A DNA stretch of 22,100 nt from CAZJDM01 sp964544765 (GCA_964544765.1 CAZJDM010000067.1:1-22100); one strand, 5' to 3'. Counted from the first letter of the stretch, positions 7,829 through 16,395 are shown. The notes: generated from the sequence alone by a model not told the origin. Numbers and translations are program-made.

Positions 7829-8185
7829 TTATTCAACAACTTTTTCTAAACATTTAAAAGAAAAGGTTTCTCCTCTTTGACCTTCTCGTGAAACATAATA
7901 CACATTGACCAATGAATAAGACCGACCAAGATCATCGTGCCAGCCTTGAGGTTTAATATCAATCTTATCGATGCTATATCCAGCGGCTACCTTCATATCG
8001 TTCCATCGACTGGCCCGTATATGAAAGACAACACAATAAGGATTAAAGAAGGAAGCATCAGGAGAAGAAATTTTAGCAAAAACTGCCTTAGATCCCTGAT
8101 AACTCTTTACCCCATCCGCATCTTCAGCTAAAACGGTAAATGACACGCTCCACAAAACCATCCCTAACAACATAATTCTAATCAT
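7829..8185 (-). CDS. Small secreted hypothetical protein
   Basis: 118-aa protein of unknown family. The start at 8185 is chosen over the longer ORF because the translation MIRIMLLGMVLWSVSFTVLA is a clear Sec signal peptide with a likely cut at VLA-ED, and AAGGAG lies about 7 nt upstream of this ATG. The mature part is about 98 aa, with motifs FFNPYCVVFHIRASRWNDMK and KPQGWHDDLGRSYSLVNVYY. It contains two Cys (in NPYCVV and FKCLEK) that could form a disulfide. It probably works in the periplasm or outside the cell. It is transcribed away from the outer-membrane protein gene at 8386, with a 200-bp divergent intergenic region. A good promoter candidate is seen at 8262-8290. Confidence 0.72.
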   Translation of the reverse strand: MIRIMLLGMVLWSVSFTVLAEDADGVKSYQGSKAVFAKISSPDASFFNPYCVVFHIRASRWNDMKVAAGYSIDKIDIKPQGWHDDLGRSYSLVNVYYVSREGQRGETFSFKCLEKVVE

Positions 8186-8245
8186 CCTTGACTCCTTAAA
8201 TTTGGTTAATAATATTCCAAAAATATTCTGGTAAACATTTTTCTG

Positions 8246-8260
8246 ATTACTTTGAGTAAT
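8246..8260. promoter_or_regulatory. Inverted repeat at predicted transcription start
   Basis: ATTACT-TTG-AGTAAT, a perfect 6-bp dyad with a 3-nt spacer directly downstream of the -10 box of the minus-strand promoter at 8262-8290. It could be an operator or a 5'-end hairpin; this is inference from position. Confidence 0.35.
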
Positions 8261-8261
8261 T

Positions 8262-8290
8262 ATAATGCGAACAAAAAAGATAGTTGTCAA
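8262..8290 (-). promoter_or_regulatory. Candidate sigma70 promoter of the small secreted protein
   Basis: On the minus strand, TTGACA (8290-8285) is followed after 17 bp by CATTAT (8267-8262). The -35 box is perfect and the -10 box matches 4 of 6. The predicted leader is about 70 nt. Confidence 0.5.
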
Positions 8291-8385
8291 GGTATAATCT
8301 ATTGAAATCATAAGGCAGACAATGAATTATCCATTCTTTTGATCAGGAAGGTTAACTTTTTCTGACAAATGCCGATTAGCCTTAT

Positions 8386-9696
8386 ATGCAAATATCCTTA
8401 AAATTATCGATAATATTCATTTTCTTATCATTATTTTTATTTCATTCTTATTTTTTAGCAACAACAGCTTATTCCCAAGTAGGATTGATAAATAGTGTTG
8501 AATCTGCGGCATTATCAGAAGCTGTCACTTCCTCGGTGGAAGGATCGGATTCTTTGTTCTATAATCCTGCTGGGTTATCCTTTTTACAATATCCCGCCTT
8601 TAACCTAGCGGAAATCAGCACTATACTTGATAAAGAAAGTTATGACCTAGCCGAAAAATACTCAAACAAGAATTTTGCCGAAAAGTTTAGCTCCATTGAT
8701 GAAGTTTATGGCCTTATCAAGGACAAAAAACCTATCCATCTGGAATCTCAATCGAGAATTCTAGATTTAGCACTCCCCCATTTTGCAGTAGTTCCTTTTG
8801 TGCAAGGAAAAATTGCATCACATAAAGAAAACGATGGGGCCGATACAATTTATAATTATGATTTTAGAGCAAGATTGGGTCTAATTGTTGGACTTGCGTT
8901 TTCTTTTGGTGGGTTTTCTATTGGATATTCGTATTATCAGTTAGCTCAATCATCGGTAATAACTAATCCTAAAGAATCGGACTTAGATACTATAAAACAG
9001 CATATCGAAGCAGATACTTTAGAAGTTGACAGCGTGGACTTTCCATCCTTTACAACCATTCAATATGGAATATCCCAGGGGCATAATATTGGAATTATGT
9101 ATAGATTTGACAAAGAACGACCATCGGGTATTGGTGTAAGTGTTTTAAACATGGGAGATTCAAAGTTTATCAAGAAAATTCCAAGAGTGGTAGAAAACGC
9201 CAAAAATATTGAAAATCAAATTACACAAGAAGCTGAAACTTACAATATTACTGTCGAAAAACCTGAACCAATTGCACAACTCGTCAATTTAGGCGCAACC
9301 TGGGGATACGGAAATTTACAGGACGAATTTTTTATTGCCAAACTGTCATTAGAAGCAGATGACATTATCGGAGACACCATTGACAATAAGTTTGCATGTT
9401 CCGCTGAACTAGGGGTGCAATTACCAAACCAACTCGCAATGGCTCTTTCAATACCTGTCCCCTATAGAGATGTGGTATATCATATAGGATTATTAAGTTT
9501 AAAATTATTAGGAGGGACAAGGGTTAATGAAAGTTTCTCCTATGGCGCAAAAATAGAACTGCACGGAGGAGCCCACTATGTCTCTTTGCTAAAGTTTACT
9601 TTAGTGGGAATGAAAAATGAGTTTTTTGACAATGACAAAGAAACCCAAGAAATTGATGGTTTAAATTTAAGGGTGGGTTTAACTTTAGTGTTCTAA
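8386..9696 (+). CDS. Predicted outer-membrane beta-barrel protein, function unknown
   Basis: 436 aa with an N-terminal signal peptide of about 30 residues (hydrophobic stretch around LSIIFIFLSLFLF, likely cut near AYS-QV). The mature part starts with a segment containing DSLFYNPAG (residues 55-63), similar to the N-terminus of several outer-membrane porin-like families where NPAG follows the first strand. The rest alternates short amphipathic strands (for example RLGLIVGLAFSFGGFSIGYSYYQL) with polar loops. The protein ends LRVGLTLVF; a C-terminal Phe is the usual signal for insertion by the BAM complex. A FadL/OMPP1-like or PorV-like family is possible, but I cannot decide. No good ribosome site precedes ATG 8386, so the start is less certain. 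It converges on trpA with only about 20 bp between them and no visible terminator. Confidence 0.72.
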   Translation: MQISLKLSIIFIFLSLFLFHSYFLATTAYSQVGLINSVESAALSEAVTSSVEGSDSLFYNPAGLSFLQYPAFNLAEISTILDKESYDLAEKYSNKNFAEKFSSIDEVYGLIKDKKPIHLESQSRILDLALPHFAVVPFVQGKIASHKENDGADTIYNYDFRARLGLIVGLAFSFGGFSIGYSYYQLAQSSVITNPKESDLDTIKQHIEADTLEVDSVDFPSFTTIQYGISQGHNIGIMYRFDKERPSGIGVSVLNMGDSKFIKKIPRVVENAKNIENQITQEAETYNITVEKPEPIAQLVNLGATWGYGNLQDEFFIAKLSLEADDIIGDTIDNKFACSAELGVQLPNQLAMALSIPVPYRDVVYHIGLLSLKLLGGTRVNESFSYGAKIELHGGAHYVSLLKFTLVGMKNEFFDNDKETQEIDGLNLRVGLTLVF

Positions 9697-9716
9697 TATA
9701 CAATGTGAATATCAAA

Positions 9717-10493
9717 TCACAAGGTAAGAGATTGCAAATAATCCTTTAAAGCTGGTCGTTGGCCAGACATCCATGTTTTAAGGATATTAGTTCCAACAAT
9801 AGCCACCTGGACTTTACCTTTTAAAAAATTAATATGATCAGGTTGACTTATACCGAACCCAACCGCTAATGGTAAGCTGGTAGCCTCACGACATTGATTT
9901 AAATAATCTACCATAGATGAGCCAAAAGCTGTCTGATTACCGGTAACACCTTGACGTGAAACTACATAAACAAATCCACTACCCGCCTTTCCTACTTGCT
10001 TGAGTCTGTCTTTAGATGAAAAGGGCGTCATAAAGGCAATAGGACTAATTTCTTTTTTCAAAGAATAAGAATAAAGATGATTTCCTTCCTCTATAGGTAA
10101 ATCAGGGATAATAAACCCTCTTCCTCCCGCCTCAATTAATTTATCGATAAATTTTTGCTCTCCCATTTGGTAAACACAATTATAATAACCCATCATCAAA
10201 ATAGGAACGTCACAATTAGCAGTTACTTGCGACATTAAGGCAAAGTATTTTTCAGTGGTCATACCAGACTTAAGCGCTTCTTGATTAGCAAGCGTAAAAA
10301 GCGGTCCATCAGCTGAAGGTTCAGAAAAAGGCAATTGTATTTCGATAACATCTACCCCAGTTTCTGCCATAACCTCTATCATCTGCATATTATCCGCTAC
10401 ACTGGGATAACCAGCGACTACATGCGTCATTAAACAAATAGGTTTACTCTTTAATCGCTCTCTGATGGTATCTGCCAAATCTGTTTGTTTCAT
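9717..10493 (-). CDS. trpA: Tryptophan synthase alpha chain
   Basis: 258 aa, normal length. TrpA cleaves indole-3-glycerol phosphate to indole and glyceraldehyde 3-phosphate within the alpha2-beta2 complex. The catalytic pair is present: Glu51 in VIEIQLPFSEP and Asp62 in SADGP, corresponding to Glu49 and Asp60 of the Salmonella enzyme. Later motifs are GFIIPDLPIEE, YVVSRQGVTG and AVGFGISQ. The motif LPFSEPSADGP, where most bacteria have VPFSDPxADGP, and the start LMTHVVAGYPS mark a less common TrpA lineage. The ATG overlaps the trpB stop by 4 bp (ATGA), as expected for tightly coupled subunits. It is the last gene of the operon. No hairpin terminator is seen before the convergent gene ending at 9696. 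Confidence 0.96.
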   Translation of the reverse strand: MKQTDLADTIRERLKSKPICLMTHVVAGYPSVADNMQMIEVMAETGVDVIEIQLPFSEPSADGPLFTLANQEALKSGMTTEKYFALMSQVTANCDVPILMMGYYNCVYQMGEQKFIDKLIEAGGRGFIIPDLPIEEGNHLYSYSLKKEISPIAFMTPFSSKDRLKQVGKAGSGFVYVVSRQGVTGNQTAFGSSMVDYLNQCREATSLPLAVGFGISQPDHINFLKGKVQVAIVGTNILKTWMSGQRPALKDYLQSLTL

Positions 10494-11728
10494 GATTTAA
10501 TCCGCTTAGCTAAAAAATTCACCCAATCTTGATCATTCATAGCATCGGCAATGGAAAAGATATCTTTATCTCCCCGTCCAGATTGGTTAATTAATACACA
10601 CTCATTAGGATCCAGCTCACTTATTTCCTTTAGGGCCACCGCAAAAGCATGAGTACTTTCTAAAGCCGGTATCAAACCTTCAGCCGCGACAATCCGTCTA
10701 AAAGCTTCTATTACTTCTTTATCAGTTGCTATAGTAAACCTTACTCTTTGTTTTTCCGCTAAATAACTTAAGATCGGGCTGACTCCTACATAATCCAATC
10801 CCGCGGCAATAGAATAAGTATCATTCATCTGACCATCATCATCTTGCAAGAAGTAAGATTTGTAGCCATGCGTTACACCTACCTTACCCAAACCATCATA
10901 CAACCTAGCTGCATGCTGTTTGGTTTTTGTTCCTTCTCCTCCAGCTTCAACTCCAACTAATTCGACTTCATCCTGGAGAAAAGCGGAAAAAATACCGATA
11001 GCATTTGAACCCCCACCTACACAAGCATAGATTCGTTTAGGGAGTTTACCCTCTTTAGATAAAATTTGTTCCCGAGCTTCTTGCCCCATTATACTTTGAA
11101 ACCAGGCTACCATTGATGGAAAAGGATGTGGGCCACATACAGTGCCTAGTACATAATGAGTATTTTGAAAACTAAAGGCCCAATCTCTCATGGCAGCATT
11201 AATCGCGTCTTTTAAAGTTTTGGTGCCATCCTTTACCGCAACAATTTCTGCACCTAACTGCCTGATCCAAAATACATTGGAGTATTGCCGATTGACATCC
11301 TCTTCTCCCATGTAAATAGTACAATCAAAACCCAAACGAGCGGCCATAGTGGCAGTTGCTATACCATGTTGCCCAGCACCCGTCTCAGCTATGATTCTCT
11401 TCTTTCCTAATTTTTTAGCCAACAATCCCTGTCCCATCACATTATTGAACTTATGAGAACCGGTATGAGTTAAATCTTCGCGCTTTACATAGATTTTTGC
11501 CCCACCCAGTTGATGGGTAAGGTTTTTTAAAAAGGTGATAGGAGTAGGTCGACCTCCATATTCCGATAAAATGGTGGTAAAATCCTGCCAAAAGGAATCA
11601 TCATGTTTAATTTGATTGAAAACTAAAGATAGTTCATTAATTGCCGGACGCAGAATCTCCGGGATGAACGCTCCTCCAAATTTTCCATAATAGCCATTAT
11701 TTTCAATTGTCCCCAAATTATCTTCCAT
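10490..11728 (-). CDS. trpB: Tryptophan synthase beta chain
   Basis: 412 aa, about 15 more than usual. This pyridoxal-phosphate enzyme joins indole and L-serine to make tryptophan in the complex with TrpA. Lys93 in HTGSHKFNN is the predicted Schiff-base lysine, Glu115 in ETGAGQHG the catalytic acid, and CVGGGSNAIG and SGRGDKD bind the cofactor phosphate and ring. Several normally fixed positions differ: HKFNN where HKINN or HKLNN is usual, and GVEAGGEG where VExGGxG often carries His or Leu. This suggests a divergent but active TrpB1. GAGGTGA lies about 11 nt upstream of the ATG. The gene is separated from trpF by an 82-bp repeat-filled gap, the only real gap in the operon. Confidence 0.96.
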   Translation of the reverse strand: MEDNLGTIENNGYYGKFGGAFIPEILRPAINELSLVFNQIKHDDSFWQDFTTILSEYGGRPTPITFLKNLTHQLGGAKIYVKREDLTHTGSHKFNNVMGQGLLAKKLGKKRIIAETGAGQHGIATATMAARLGFDCTIYMGEEDVNRQYSNVFWIRQLGAEIVAVKDGTKTLKDAINAAMRDWAFSFQNTHYVLGTVCGPHPFPSMVAWFQSIMGQEAREQILSKEGKLPKRIYACVGGGSNAIGIFSAFLQDEVELVGVEAGGEGTKTKQHAARLYDGLGKVGVTHGYKSYFLQDDDGQMNDTYSIAAGLDYVGVSPILSYLAEKQRVRFTIATDKEVIEAFRRIVAAEGLIPALESTHAFAVALKEISELDPNECVLINQSGRGDKDIFSIADAMNDQDWVNFLAKRIKS

Positions 11729-11740
11729 CGTTTTTATTTC

Positions 11741-11820
11741 ACCTCATCAAATTATCAAATTGGATCAAAGTTACTCCAAGTTGTCCCAAATTAACCTAGG
11801 TTATCCTAGGTTATCCTAGG
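11741..11820 (-). repeat. Decaying 10-bp tandem repeat between trpF and trpB
   Basis: Read on the minus strand, the segment splits into 10-base units: TAACCTAGGA, TAACCTAGGA and TAACCTAGGT (plus-strand register 11791-11820), then increasingly diverged units down to about 11741. The first unit covers the trpF stop codon (11811-11813) and its last sense codons. Three units each contain the palindrome CCTAGG. The array ends just upstream of the trpB ribosome-binding site. It looks like replication-slippage growth followed by decay, but a structural or regulatory role in the transcript cannot be excluded. Confidence 0.8.
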
Positions 11821-12452
11821 TTAAGACACCTGTGAATTTTATCCAAAAATAGTTGCAGTTTTTGCCGATCTTTCCTACCATAACTTTGCTCTAAACATGA
11901 ACAAGCATCAACACCAAATGGCCGATAAACGTTAAGCAGTTCCTCAATATTATCAAGACCCAGACCACCAGCAACTATCACTTTACTAAGGTTCAACCTT
12001 TTTAACATATCAAAATCGAATGCTTGTCCTGAGCCACCATCAACCCCTGGTATTTTTGGTTCCAGCAATATTTTCCAAGCTGGAGAAAACGTATCAATCT
12101 CTTTATTCAATGAATCATCAACTACATTCAACGGTACCTTAACTTTGATAGTTTTAATAACTTTAACAATTGGAGCTAACTGCCGCACCAATTTTATCGA
12201 TTCATTTCCATGCAACTGTACTGCCGTTAATCCCATTTTCTGAATTACGTTCAAAATTTCTTCAAAGGTTTCATCAACAAACACTCCAACTTTTAAGATG
12301 GTAGTTGGCAAAATTGCAATAATTTCTCTAGCGTCATTGAGATTAATCTTGCGTTTACTTTCGGCAAAAATAAAACCAAGCGCAGTCGCACCGTATTTAA
12401 CTGCCAACCGAGCGTCTTCTTGATTAGTAATTCCACAGATTTTTATAAACAT
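11811..12452 (-). CDS. trpF: Phosphoribosylanthranilate isomerase
   Basis: 213 aa, usual length, (beta-alpha)8 barrel. It performs the Amadori rearrangement of phosphoribosylanthranilate to carboxyphenylamino-deoxyribulose phosphate. KICGIT near the start carries the catalytic Cys6. GFIFAESKR, VGVFVD, VQLHGNES, GGSGQAFDF and VIVAGGLG fit the family. The general-acid Asp usually found in the LLD motif seems to be Glu131 (KILLEPKIPG), and the phosphate-loop region reads GVDACSCLE where GVDxSSGVE is usual. These changes are conservative but unusual. The start lies 3 nt after the trpC stop. The C-terminal residues LNLG and the stop are encoded by the first unit of a 10-bp tandem repeat, so the native end may have been altered. 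Confidence 0.94.
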   Translation of the reverse strand: MFIKICGITNQEDARLAVKYGATALGFIFAESKRKINLNDAREIIAILPTTILKVGVFVDETFEEILNVIQKMGLTAVQLHGNESIKLVRQLAPIVKVIKTIKVKVPLNVVDDSLNKEIDTFSPAWKILLEPKIPGVDGGSGQAFDFDMLKRLNLSKVIVAGGLGLDNIEELLNVYRPFGVDACSCLEQSYGRKDRQKLQLFLDKIHRCLNLG

Positions 12453-12455
12453 AAA

Positions 12456-13229
12456 CTATCTACTCAATAAGTTACGAATCAATTCTACTTTTCTTTTTGA
12501 CCTCATCAAAGACTCCCCCACTAGAATCGCGTCAACATTCGCGTCTTCGAGTATTTTCACATCCTCACGACATTTAATGCCACTTTCACTTATAATTAAC
12601 TTATCTGAAGGAACTTTGCCTACCAAATTCAGAGTGGTTTGGATAGATACATCGAAAGTTTTTAGGTTTCTATTATTAATTCCAATGATATCAGCTCCCG
12701 CAGTTAGAGCAGCAGCTAAATCTGATTCATTATGAACCTCACAAATAACGTTAAGTTCCAGCTCACTAGCTAATGACAAAAATTCTTCTAATAGAGTTGG
12801 TTTTAAAATGGCCACAACTAATAAAACACAATTAGCTCCAAAATAGCGCGCCTCATAAAACTGGTAAGAATCGATCATAAAGTCTTTTCTTAATAAGGGA
12901 CATTTTACTTTTTGTCGAATCTCAGTTAAATAGTTCAAAGAGCCCTGAAAATAAGATTCTTCGGTTAGTACACTAATCGCGTCCACCTCAGCCTGAGCGT
13001 AGTCTTTGGCAATTTGAAGATGATCAAAATGGGGATCGATAATCCCTTTAGAAGGAGATGCTTTTTTTACTTCAGCTATAATAGACATCCCATCTTGTTG
13101 TAGAGCCTTTTTAAAAATGTTGGGTACTTGTTGTGGAAAGTCACTATCTTTATACCACTCAAGGGACCGGATTTTTTTATTACGTTCAATTTGCTTTTTT
13201 ACTTGAAGAATTATTTTATTTAAATACAC
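12456..13229 (-). CDS. trpC: Indole-3-glycerol-phosphate synthase
   Basis: 257 aa, usual length for a stand-alone enzyme not fused to TrpF. It closes the indole ring, with loss of CO2 and water, to form indole-3-glycerol phosphate. Family motifs are IIAEVKKASPSKG (about residues 50-62, with the catalytic Lys55), LLRKDFMIDSYQ (Lys115, general acid), CEVHNESD, IIGINNRNLKTF, ISESGI and ILVGESLM. The start codon is GTG, the first codon after an in-frame TAA; GAGGAG lies about 11 nt upstream, a rather long spacing. The gap from trpD is 20 bp and to trpF 3 bp. Confidence 0.96.
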   Translation of the reverse strand: MYLNKIILQVKKQIERNKKIRSLEWYKDSDFPQQVPNIFKKALQQDGMSIIAEVKKASPSKGIIDPHFDHLQIAKDYAQAEVDAISVLTEESYFQGSLNYLTEIRQKVKCPLLRKDFMIDSYQFYEARYFGANCVLLVVAILKPTLLEEFLSLASELELNVICEVHNESDLAAALTAGADIIGINNRNLKTFDVSIQTTLNLVGKVPSDKLIISESGIKCREDVKILEDANVDAILVGESLMRSKRKVELIRNLLSR

Positions 13230-13249
13230 TTAGATCTCTACTCCTCTAC

Positions 13250-14251
13250 CTATAATTGTTTCAACTTATTAAGTTTTTCTAAAGCTGCTCCACCATCAAT
13301 TGAATCCTGAGCCTTAATAACCGCCTGCTCTAAAGAATCCGTTTTACCAGAAACATAAATAACAAAGGCAGCATTTAAAACTGCTATATCACGCATGGGA
13401 CCCTTTTCACCTTCTAGGATGCGTTGCAAAATTGCGGCATTTTCTTTGGCATCCCCACCCTTTATAGTTTGAGCATCAACATATTGAAATCCCAACATTT
13501 CTGGATTCATGGTTCGGGTTTTAATTTCTCCATTTCGTAGCTCAGTAACAATTGTTTCAGCGCATAAACTAAACTCGTCTAAACCATCTAATCCGTGTAA
13601 GACTATCACATGTTGACTACCCAGGCTCTGTAAAATACGAGCATATCCTTCAGTAAAAGACTTATCAAAGATACCGACCACTTGTCGCTTGGCTAAAAAT
13701 GGATTTAATAATGGTCCTAATAAATTAAATACCGTTCTAATACCCAGCTCTCGACGGGGAACCACTGCATGTTTCAAAGATTGATGATACATGGGAGCAA
13801 AGCAAAAACCTATTCCTAACTGTTCTAGAGATTCTTTAACTTGATCAATGGGAGCAGAAATATTTATCCCCAGCTCTTCTAAAACATCAGCGCTACCACA
13901 TTTACTTGAGACAGATCTATTATGATGCTTACCAATATTAACTCCCGCACCACTAGCAATGAAAGCAGCTGTAGTTGAAATGTTAAAAGTACCGCTTTTA
14001 TCTCCACCTGTTCCGCAGGTATCAACTACCTCCAAATTTGTTGGTATTTTGATCGCATGTTCACGCATAGATTTAGCAAAACCAACAATTTCAATCAAGG
14101 TCTCACCTTTACTGCGTAAGGCTACTAAAATACCAGCTATCTGCTCATTAGAAAGTTGCCCCTCCAAAATTTGATTCATCAACTTACTAGCTTCGGTTTC
14201 CTCAAGATTTTGTTTTTCGATTAATTTTGATAGGATAAGGGAGTATTCCAT
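13250..14251 (-). CDS. trpD: Anthranilate phosphoribosyltransferase
   Basis: 333 aa, normal for stand-alone TrpD. It transfers the phosphoribosyl group of PRPP to anthranilate. The PRPP-binding motif DTCGTGGDKSGTFNIST includes GTGGD at residues 80-84. The motif usually reading KHGNRxVSSKSGSADVLExLG appears as KHHNRSVSSKCGSADVLEELG (from residue 108), so the near-invariant Gly of KHGN is His110 and a Ser is Cys118. The later region with RRELGIRTVFNLLGPLLNP is canonical. The ribosome site AAAGGA precedes the ATG by about 8 nt. The gene starts 12 bp after the trpG stop. It is not fused to trpG, unlike in enteric bacteria. Probably active, but the His110 change deserves a check. Confidence 0.95.
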   Translation of the reverse strand: MEYSLILSKLIEKQNLEETEASKLMNQILEGQLSNEQIAGILVALRSKGETLIEIVGFAKSMREHAIKIPTNLEVVDTCGTGGDKSGTFNISTTAAFIASGAGVNIGKHHNRSVSSKCGSADVLEELGINISAPIDQVKESLEQLGIGFCFAPMYHQSLKHAVVPRRELGIRTVFNLLGPLLNPFLAKRQVVGIFDKSFTEGYARILQSLGSQHVIVLHGLDGLDEFSLCAETIVTELRNGEIKTRTMNPEMLGFQYVDAQTIKGGDAKENAAILQRILEGEKGPMRDIAVLNAAFVIYVSGKTDSLEQAVIKAQDSIDGGAALEKLNKLKQL

Positions 14252-14263
14252 GAAAGCGTCCTT

Positions 14264-14866
14264 TTACATAGATAAAAAATTCTTTATCAGGTTTAATCCT
14301 TGTTCAGTCAATATGGATTCTGGATGAAACTGCATGCCATATGTTGGATAATTTTTATGCTTGATAGCCATAATATCTTGTTCTTGCGTCCAAGCTATTG
14401 TTTCCAAACAATCTGGCATAGCCTTAGGATTAATGATTAATGAATGATAACGGCAAGCGGAAAAAGGATTCGGTATATCCTTAAATAAAGTTTTTTTACT
14501 ATCTTTACTATCTTTATTATCTTTTTCATCTTTATGATTATGAAATATTAAGGAAGCTTTGCCATGCATCAATTGAGGGGCCTTTACAATCACTCCTCCA
14601 AATGCTTCCCCTATTGACTGATGTCCTAAACAGACTCCTAATATTGGAATTCTTGGAGCAAACATCCGAACAACCTCTAGAGAAATTCCAGCATCTTTGG
14701 GCCATCCAGGACCAGGAGAAATAATTATACGGCTGGGGTTTTTCTTTTCTAACTGTTCTAGTGTAACAACATCATTGCGAATTACCTGCATTTCTTGCCC
14801 AAGACTGCCTATGTATTGGACCAGGTTGTAGGTAAATGAATCATAATTATCAATAACAGTAATCAA
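14264..14866 (-). CDS. trpG: Anthranilate synthase component II (glutamine amidotransferase)
   Basis: 200 aa. TrpG hydrolyses glutamine and passes ammonia to TrpE. The class I amidotransferase triad is complete: Cys79 in GVCLGHQ, His181 and Glu183 in MQFHPES. IDNYDSFTYNLVQY and SPGPGWP are typical. Between the conserved MHGKASLIFH and RYHSLII lies an unusual charged insertion at residues 112-125, K-D-E-K-D-N-K-D-S-K-D-S-K-K. It is encoded by near-identical 9-bp units (14495-14535), a slippage-type expansion in a surface loop. The start overlaps the trpE stop by 4 bp (ATGA), fitting the 1:1 subunit ratio. The sequence also resembles PabA, but its place in the trp operon makes TrpG the right call. 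Confidence 0.95.
   Translation of the reverse strand: MITVIDNYDSFTYNLVQYIGSLGQEMQVIRNDVVTLEQLEKKNPSRIIISPGPGWPKDAGISLEVVRMFAPRIPILGVCLGHQSIGEAFGGVIVKAPQLMHGKASLIFHNHKDEKDNKDSKDSKKTLFKDIPNPFSACRYHSLIINPKAMPDCLETIAWTQEQDIMAIKHKNYPTYGMQFHPESILTEQGLNLIKNFLSM
14495..14535 (-). repeat. In-frame 9-bp repeats inside trpG
   Basis: About four units of the AAAGATAGT type on the minus strand, encoding KDE-KDN-KDS-KDS. Because the unit is a multiple of 3, copy changes keep the reading frame. The segment falls in a loop between conserved TrpG blocks. Confidence 0.85.
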
Positions 14867-16335
14867 TCTGCTTTCTCCTCAGCCATATTGATAGCTGCCA
14901 ATAACGCGCTAGCTTTTATTCTAGTTTCATTCTCTTCTTTAGAAGGATCAGAGTCAGCTACAATACCGGCTCCAGCCTGCCAAACCGCTTGTTCTTCTTC
15001 AACCCAAATAGTACGAATGGCGATACATGTATCCATCCTACCCTGAAAATCAAAGTAACCAATCGCACCCGCATAAGGTCCACGATTAATATTTTCAAGT
15101 TCGTCAATTATCTGCATAGCCCTAATTTTAGGAGCTCCACTCACTGTCCCCGCTGGAAAACAAGATTTAAATATATCAACAGTATCGTAGTTTTCTTTTA
15201 ATTTAGCGGCAACAATAGAAGTAATATGCATTACATGCGAAAAGCGCTCTATTTTTTTAAACCTGTCAACATTAACCGAACCATATTGAGCAATTTTACC
15301 CAAATCATTGCGTCCTAAATCGACTAACATAACATGTTCCGCTAACTCTTTTTCATCGGCCAATAACTCTTGAGCAATTTGGTCATCTTCAAGCGCGTTC
15401 TTTCCTCTAGGTCTAGTACCAGCAATAGGATAAACTAGAACCCGATTCCCATCGTATTTTACTAGAGTTTCGGGTGATGATCCTACTATTTTCATTGAGC
15501 TTAAATTAAAATAATACATATAGGGTGAGGGATTAATTAATCTAAGCAAACGATAAATATCCAGTGGATCGCTAGAAAAAGGCGCACTGAAGCGGCGAGA
15601 TAGGACCACCTGAAATATATCACCATTATAAATATAATCTTTAGCTTTTTGTACCTTCTGAGTAAAATCAGTGTCTGACAGATTAATGCTTACTTTATCC
15701 CAAGAAACTTGGTTATGTTTTTTCATCTTAATAACAGCGGATTTCTTTTTAGCTAATAGCTTAATTATTTGCTTTAATCTCTTTTGAGCCTTACGCTCTA
15801 ACTTTTCTACATTGAGTTGTAAATCTTCACTGGTTTGCGATTGGTAATGTAGTACTATTTGCATGGTATGGTTAAAATTATCAAAAATAATCAGCTCCAA
15901 GGGCATTACAAACAATATCTGAGGCGCGGATAAATTGGTGGGATTATTTTGGGGTATTTTTTCAATATAGCTGATAGCATCATAACCAATATATCCGCAT
16001 AAAACACCACATTCGAACTGCTCAGTTCTTTCAAAGGTAAAGGCACCCAATATCTGTCTTAAATGATCAAAAGGATCTCCGCTCCACTGGGTGGTATTTT
16101 TTTGTAAATGATGTACTATTTGGGTTTTTCCATGTTGATGTTGAAAAGTCAGCATCGGTTTCATACCAATAACCGAATAACGCCCCATTCTAGCTCCATC
16201 ATTTTCCATACTTTCTAATATAAAGGTATCTTGTTCATCCTTTGTTAGTTTTTGATAACAAGAAACAGGCGTTTCCATATCAGCTAGATATTTAAATCTA
16301 AATGTTTTTAAAGTAGTAGGTTTTTTAGTAAACAT
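14863..16335 (-). CDS. trpE: Anthranilate synthase component I
   Basis: 490 aa, usual length. TrpE converts chorismate and ammonia to anthranilate, the committed step of tryptophan synthesis. The chorismate-binding half shows YPIAGTRPRG, DEKELAEHVMLVDLGRNDLG, HVMHITSIV, CFPAGTVSGAPKIRAMQII and GPYAGAIGYFDF. The N-terminal region has ILES (residues 39-42, the LLES-type element where tryptophan binds), and NPSPYMYYF completes the inhibitor pocket, so feedback inhibition is expected. It is the first gene of the operon. The ATG has no strong Shine-Dalgarno and is preceded directly by a minimal ATG-AAT-AAA-TAG reading frame. Together with trpG it forms the anthranilate synthase complex. Confidence 0.96.
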   Translation of the reverse strand: MFTKKPTTLKTFRFKYLADMETPVSCYQKLTKDEQDTFILESMENDGARMGRYSVIGMKPMLTFQHQHGKTQIVHHLQKNTTQWSGDPFDHLRQILGAFTFERTEQFECGVLCGYIGYDAISYIEKIPQNNPTNLSAPQILFVMPLELIIFDNFNHTMQIVLHYQSQTSEDLQLNVEKLERKAQKRLKQIIKLLAKKKSAVIKMKKHNQVSWDKVSINLSDTDFTQKVQKAKDYIYNGDIFQVVLSRRFSAPFSSDPLDIYRLLRLINPSPYMYYFNLSSMKIVGSSPETLVKYDGNRVLVYPIAGTRPRGKNALEDDQIAQELLADEKELAEHVMLVDLGRNDLGKIAQYGSVNVDRFKKIERFSHVMHITSIVAAKLKENYDTVDIFKSCFPAGTVSGAPKIRAMQIIDELENINRGPYAGAIGYFDFQGRMDTCIAIRTIWVEEEQAVWQAGAGIVADSDPSKEENETRIKASALLAAINMAEEKAD

Positions 16336-16395
16336 CTATTTATTCATCAAAATTTTAAAAATAATAAGTAATAAATTAAACATCAACTATTCCAT

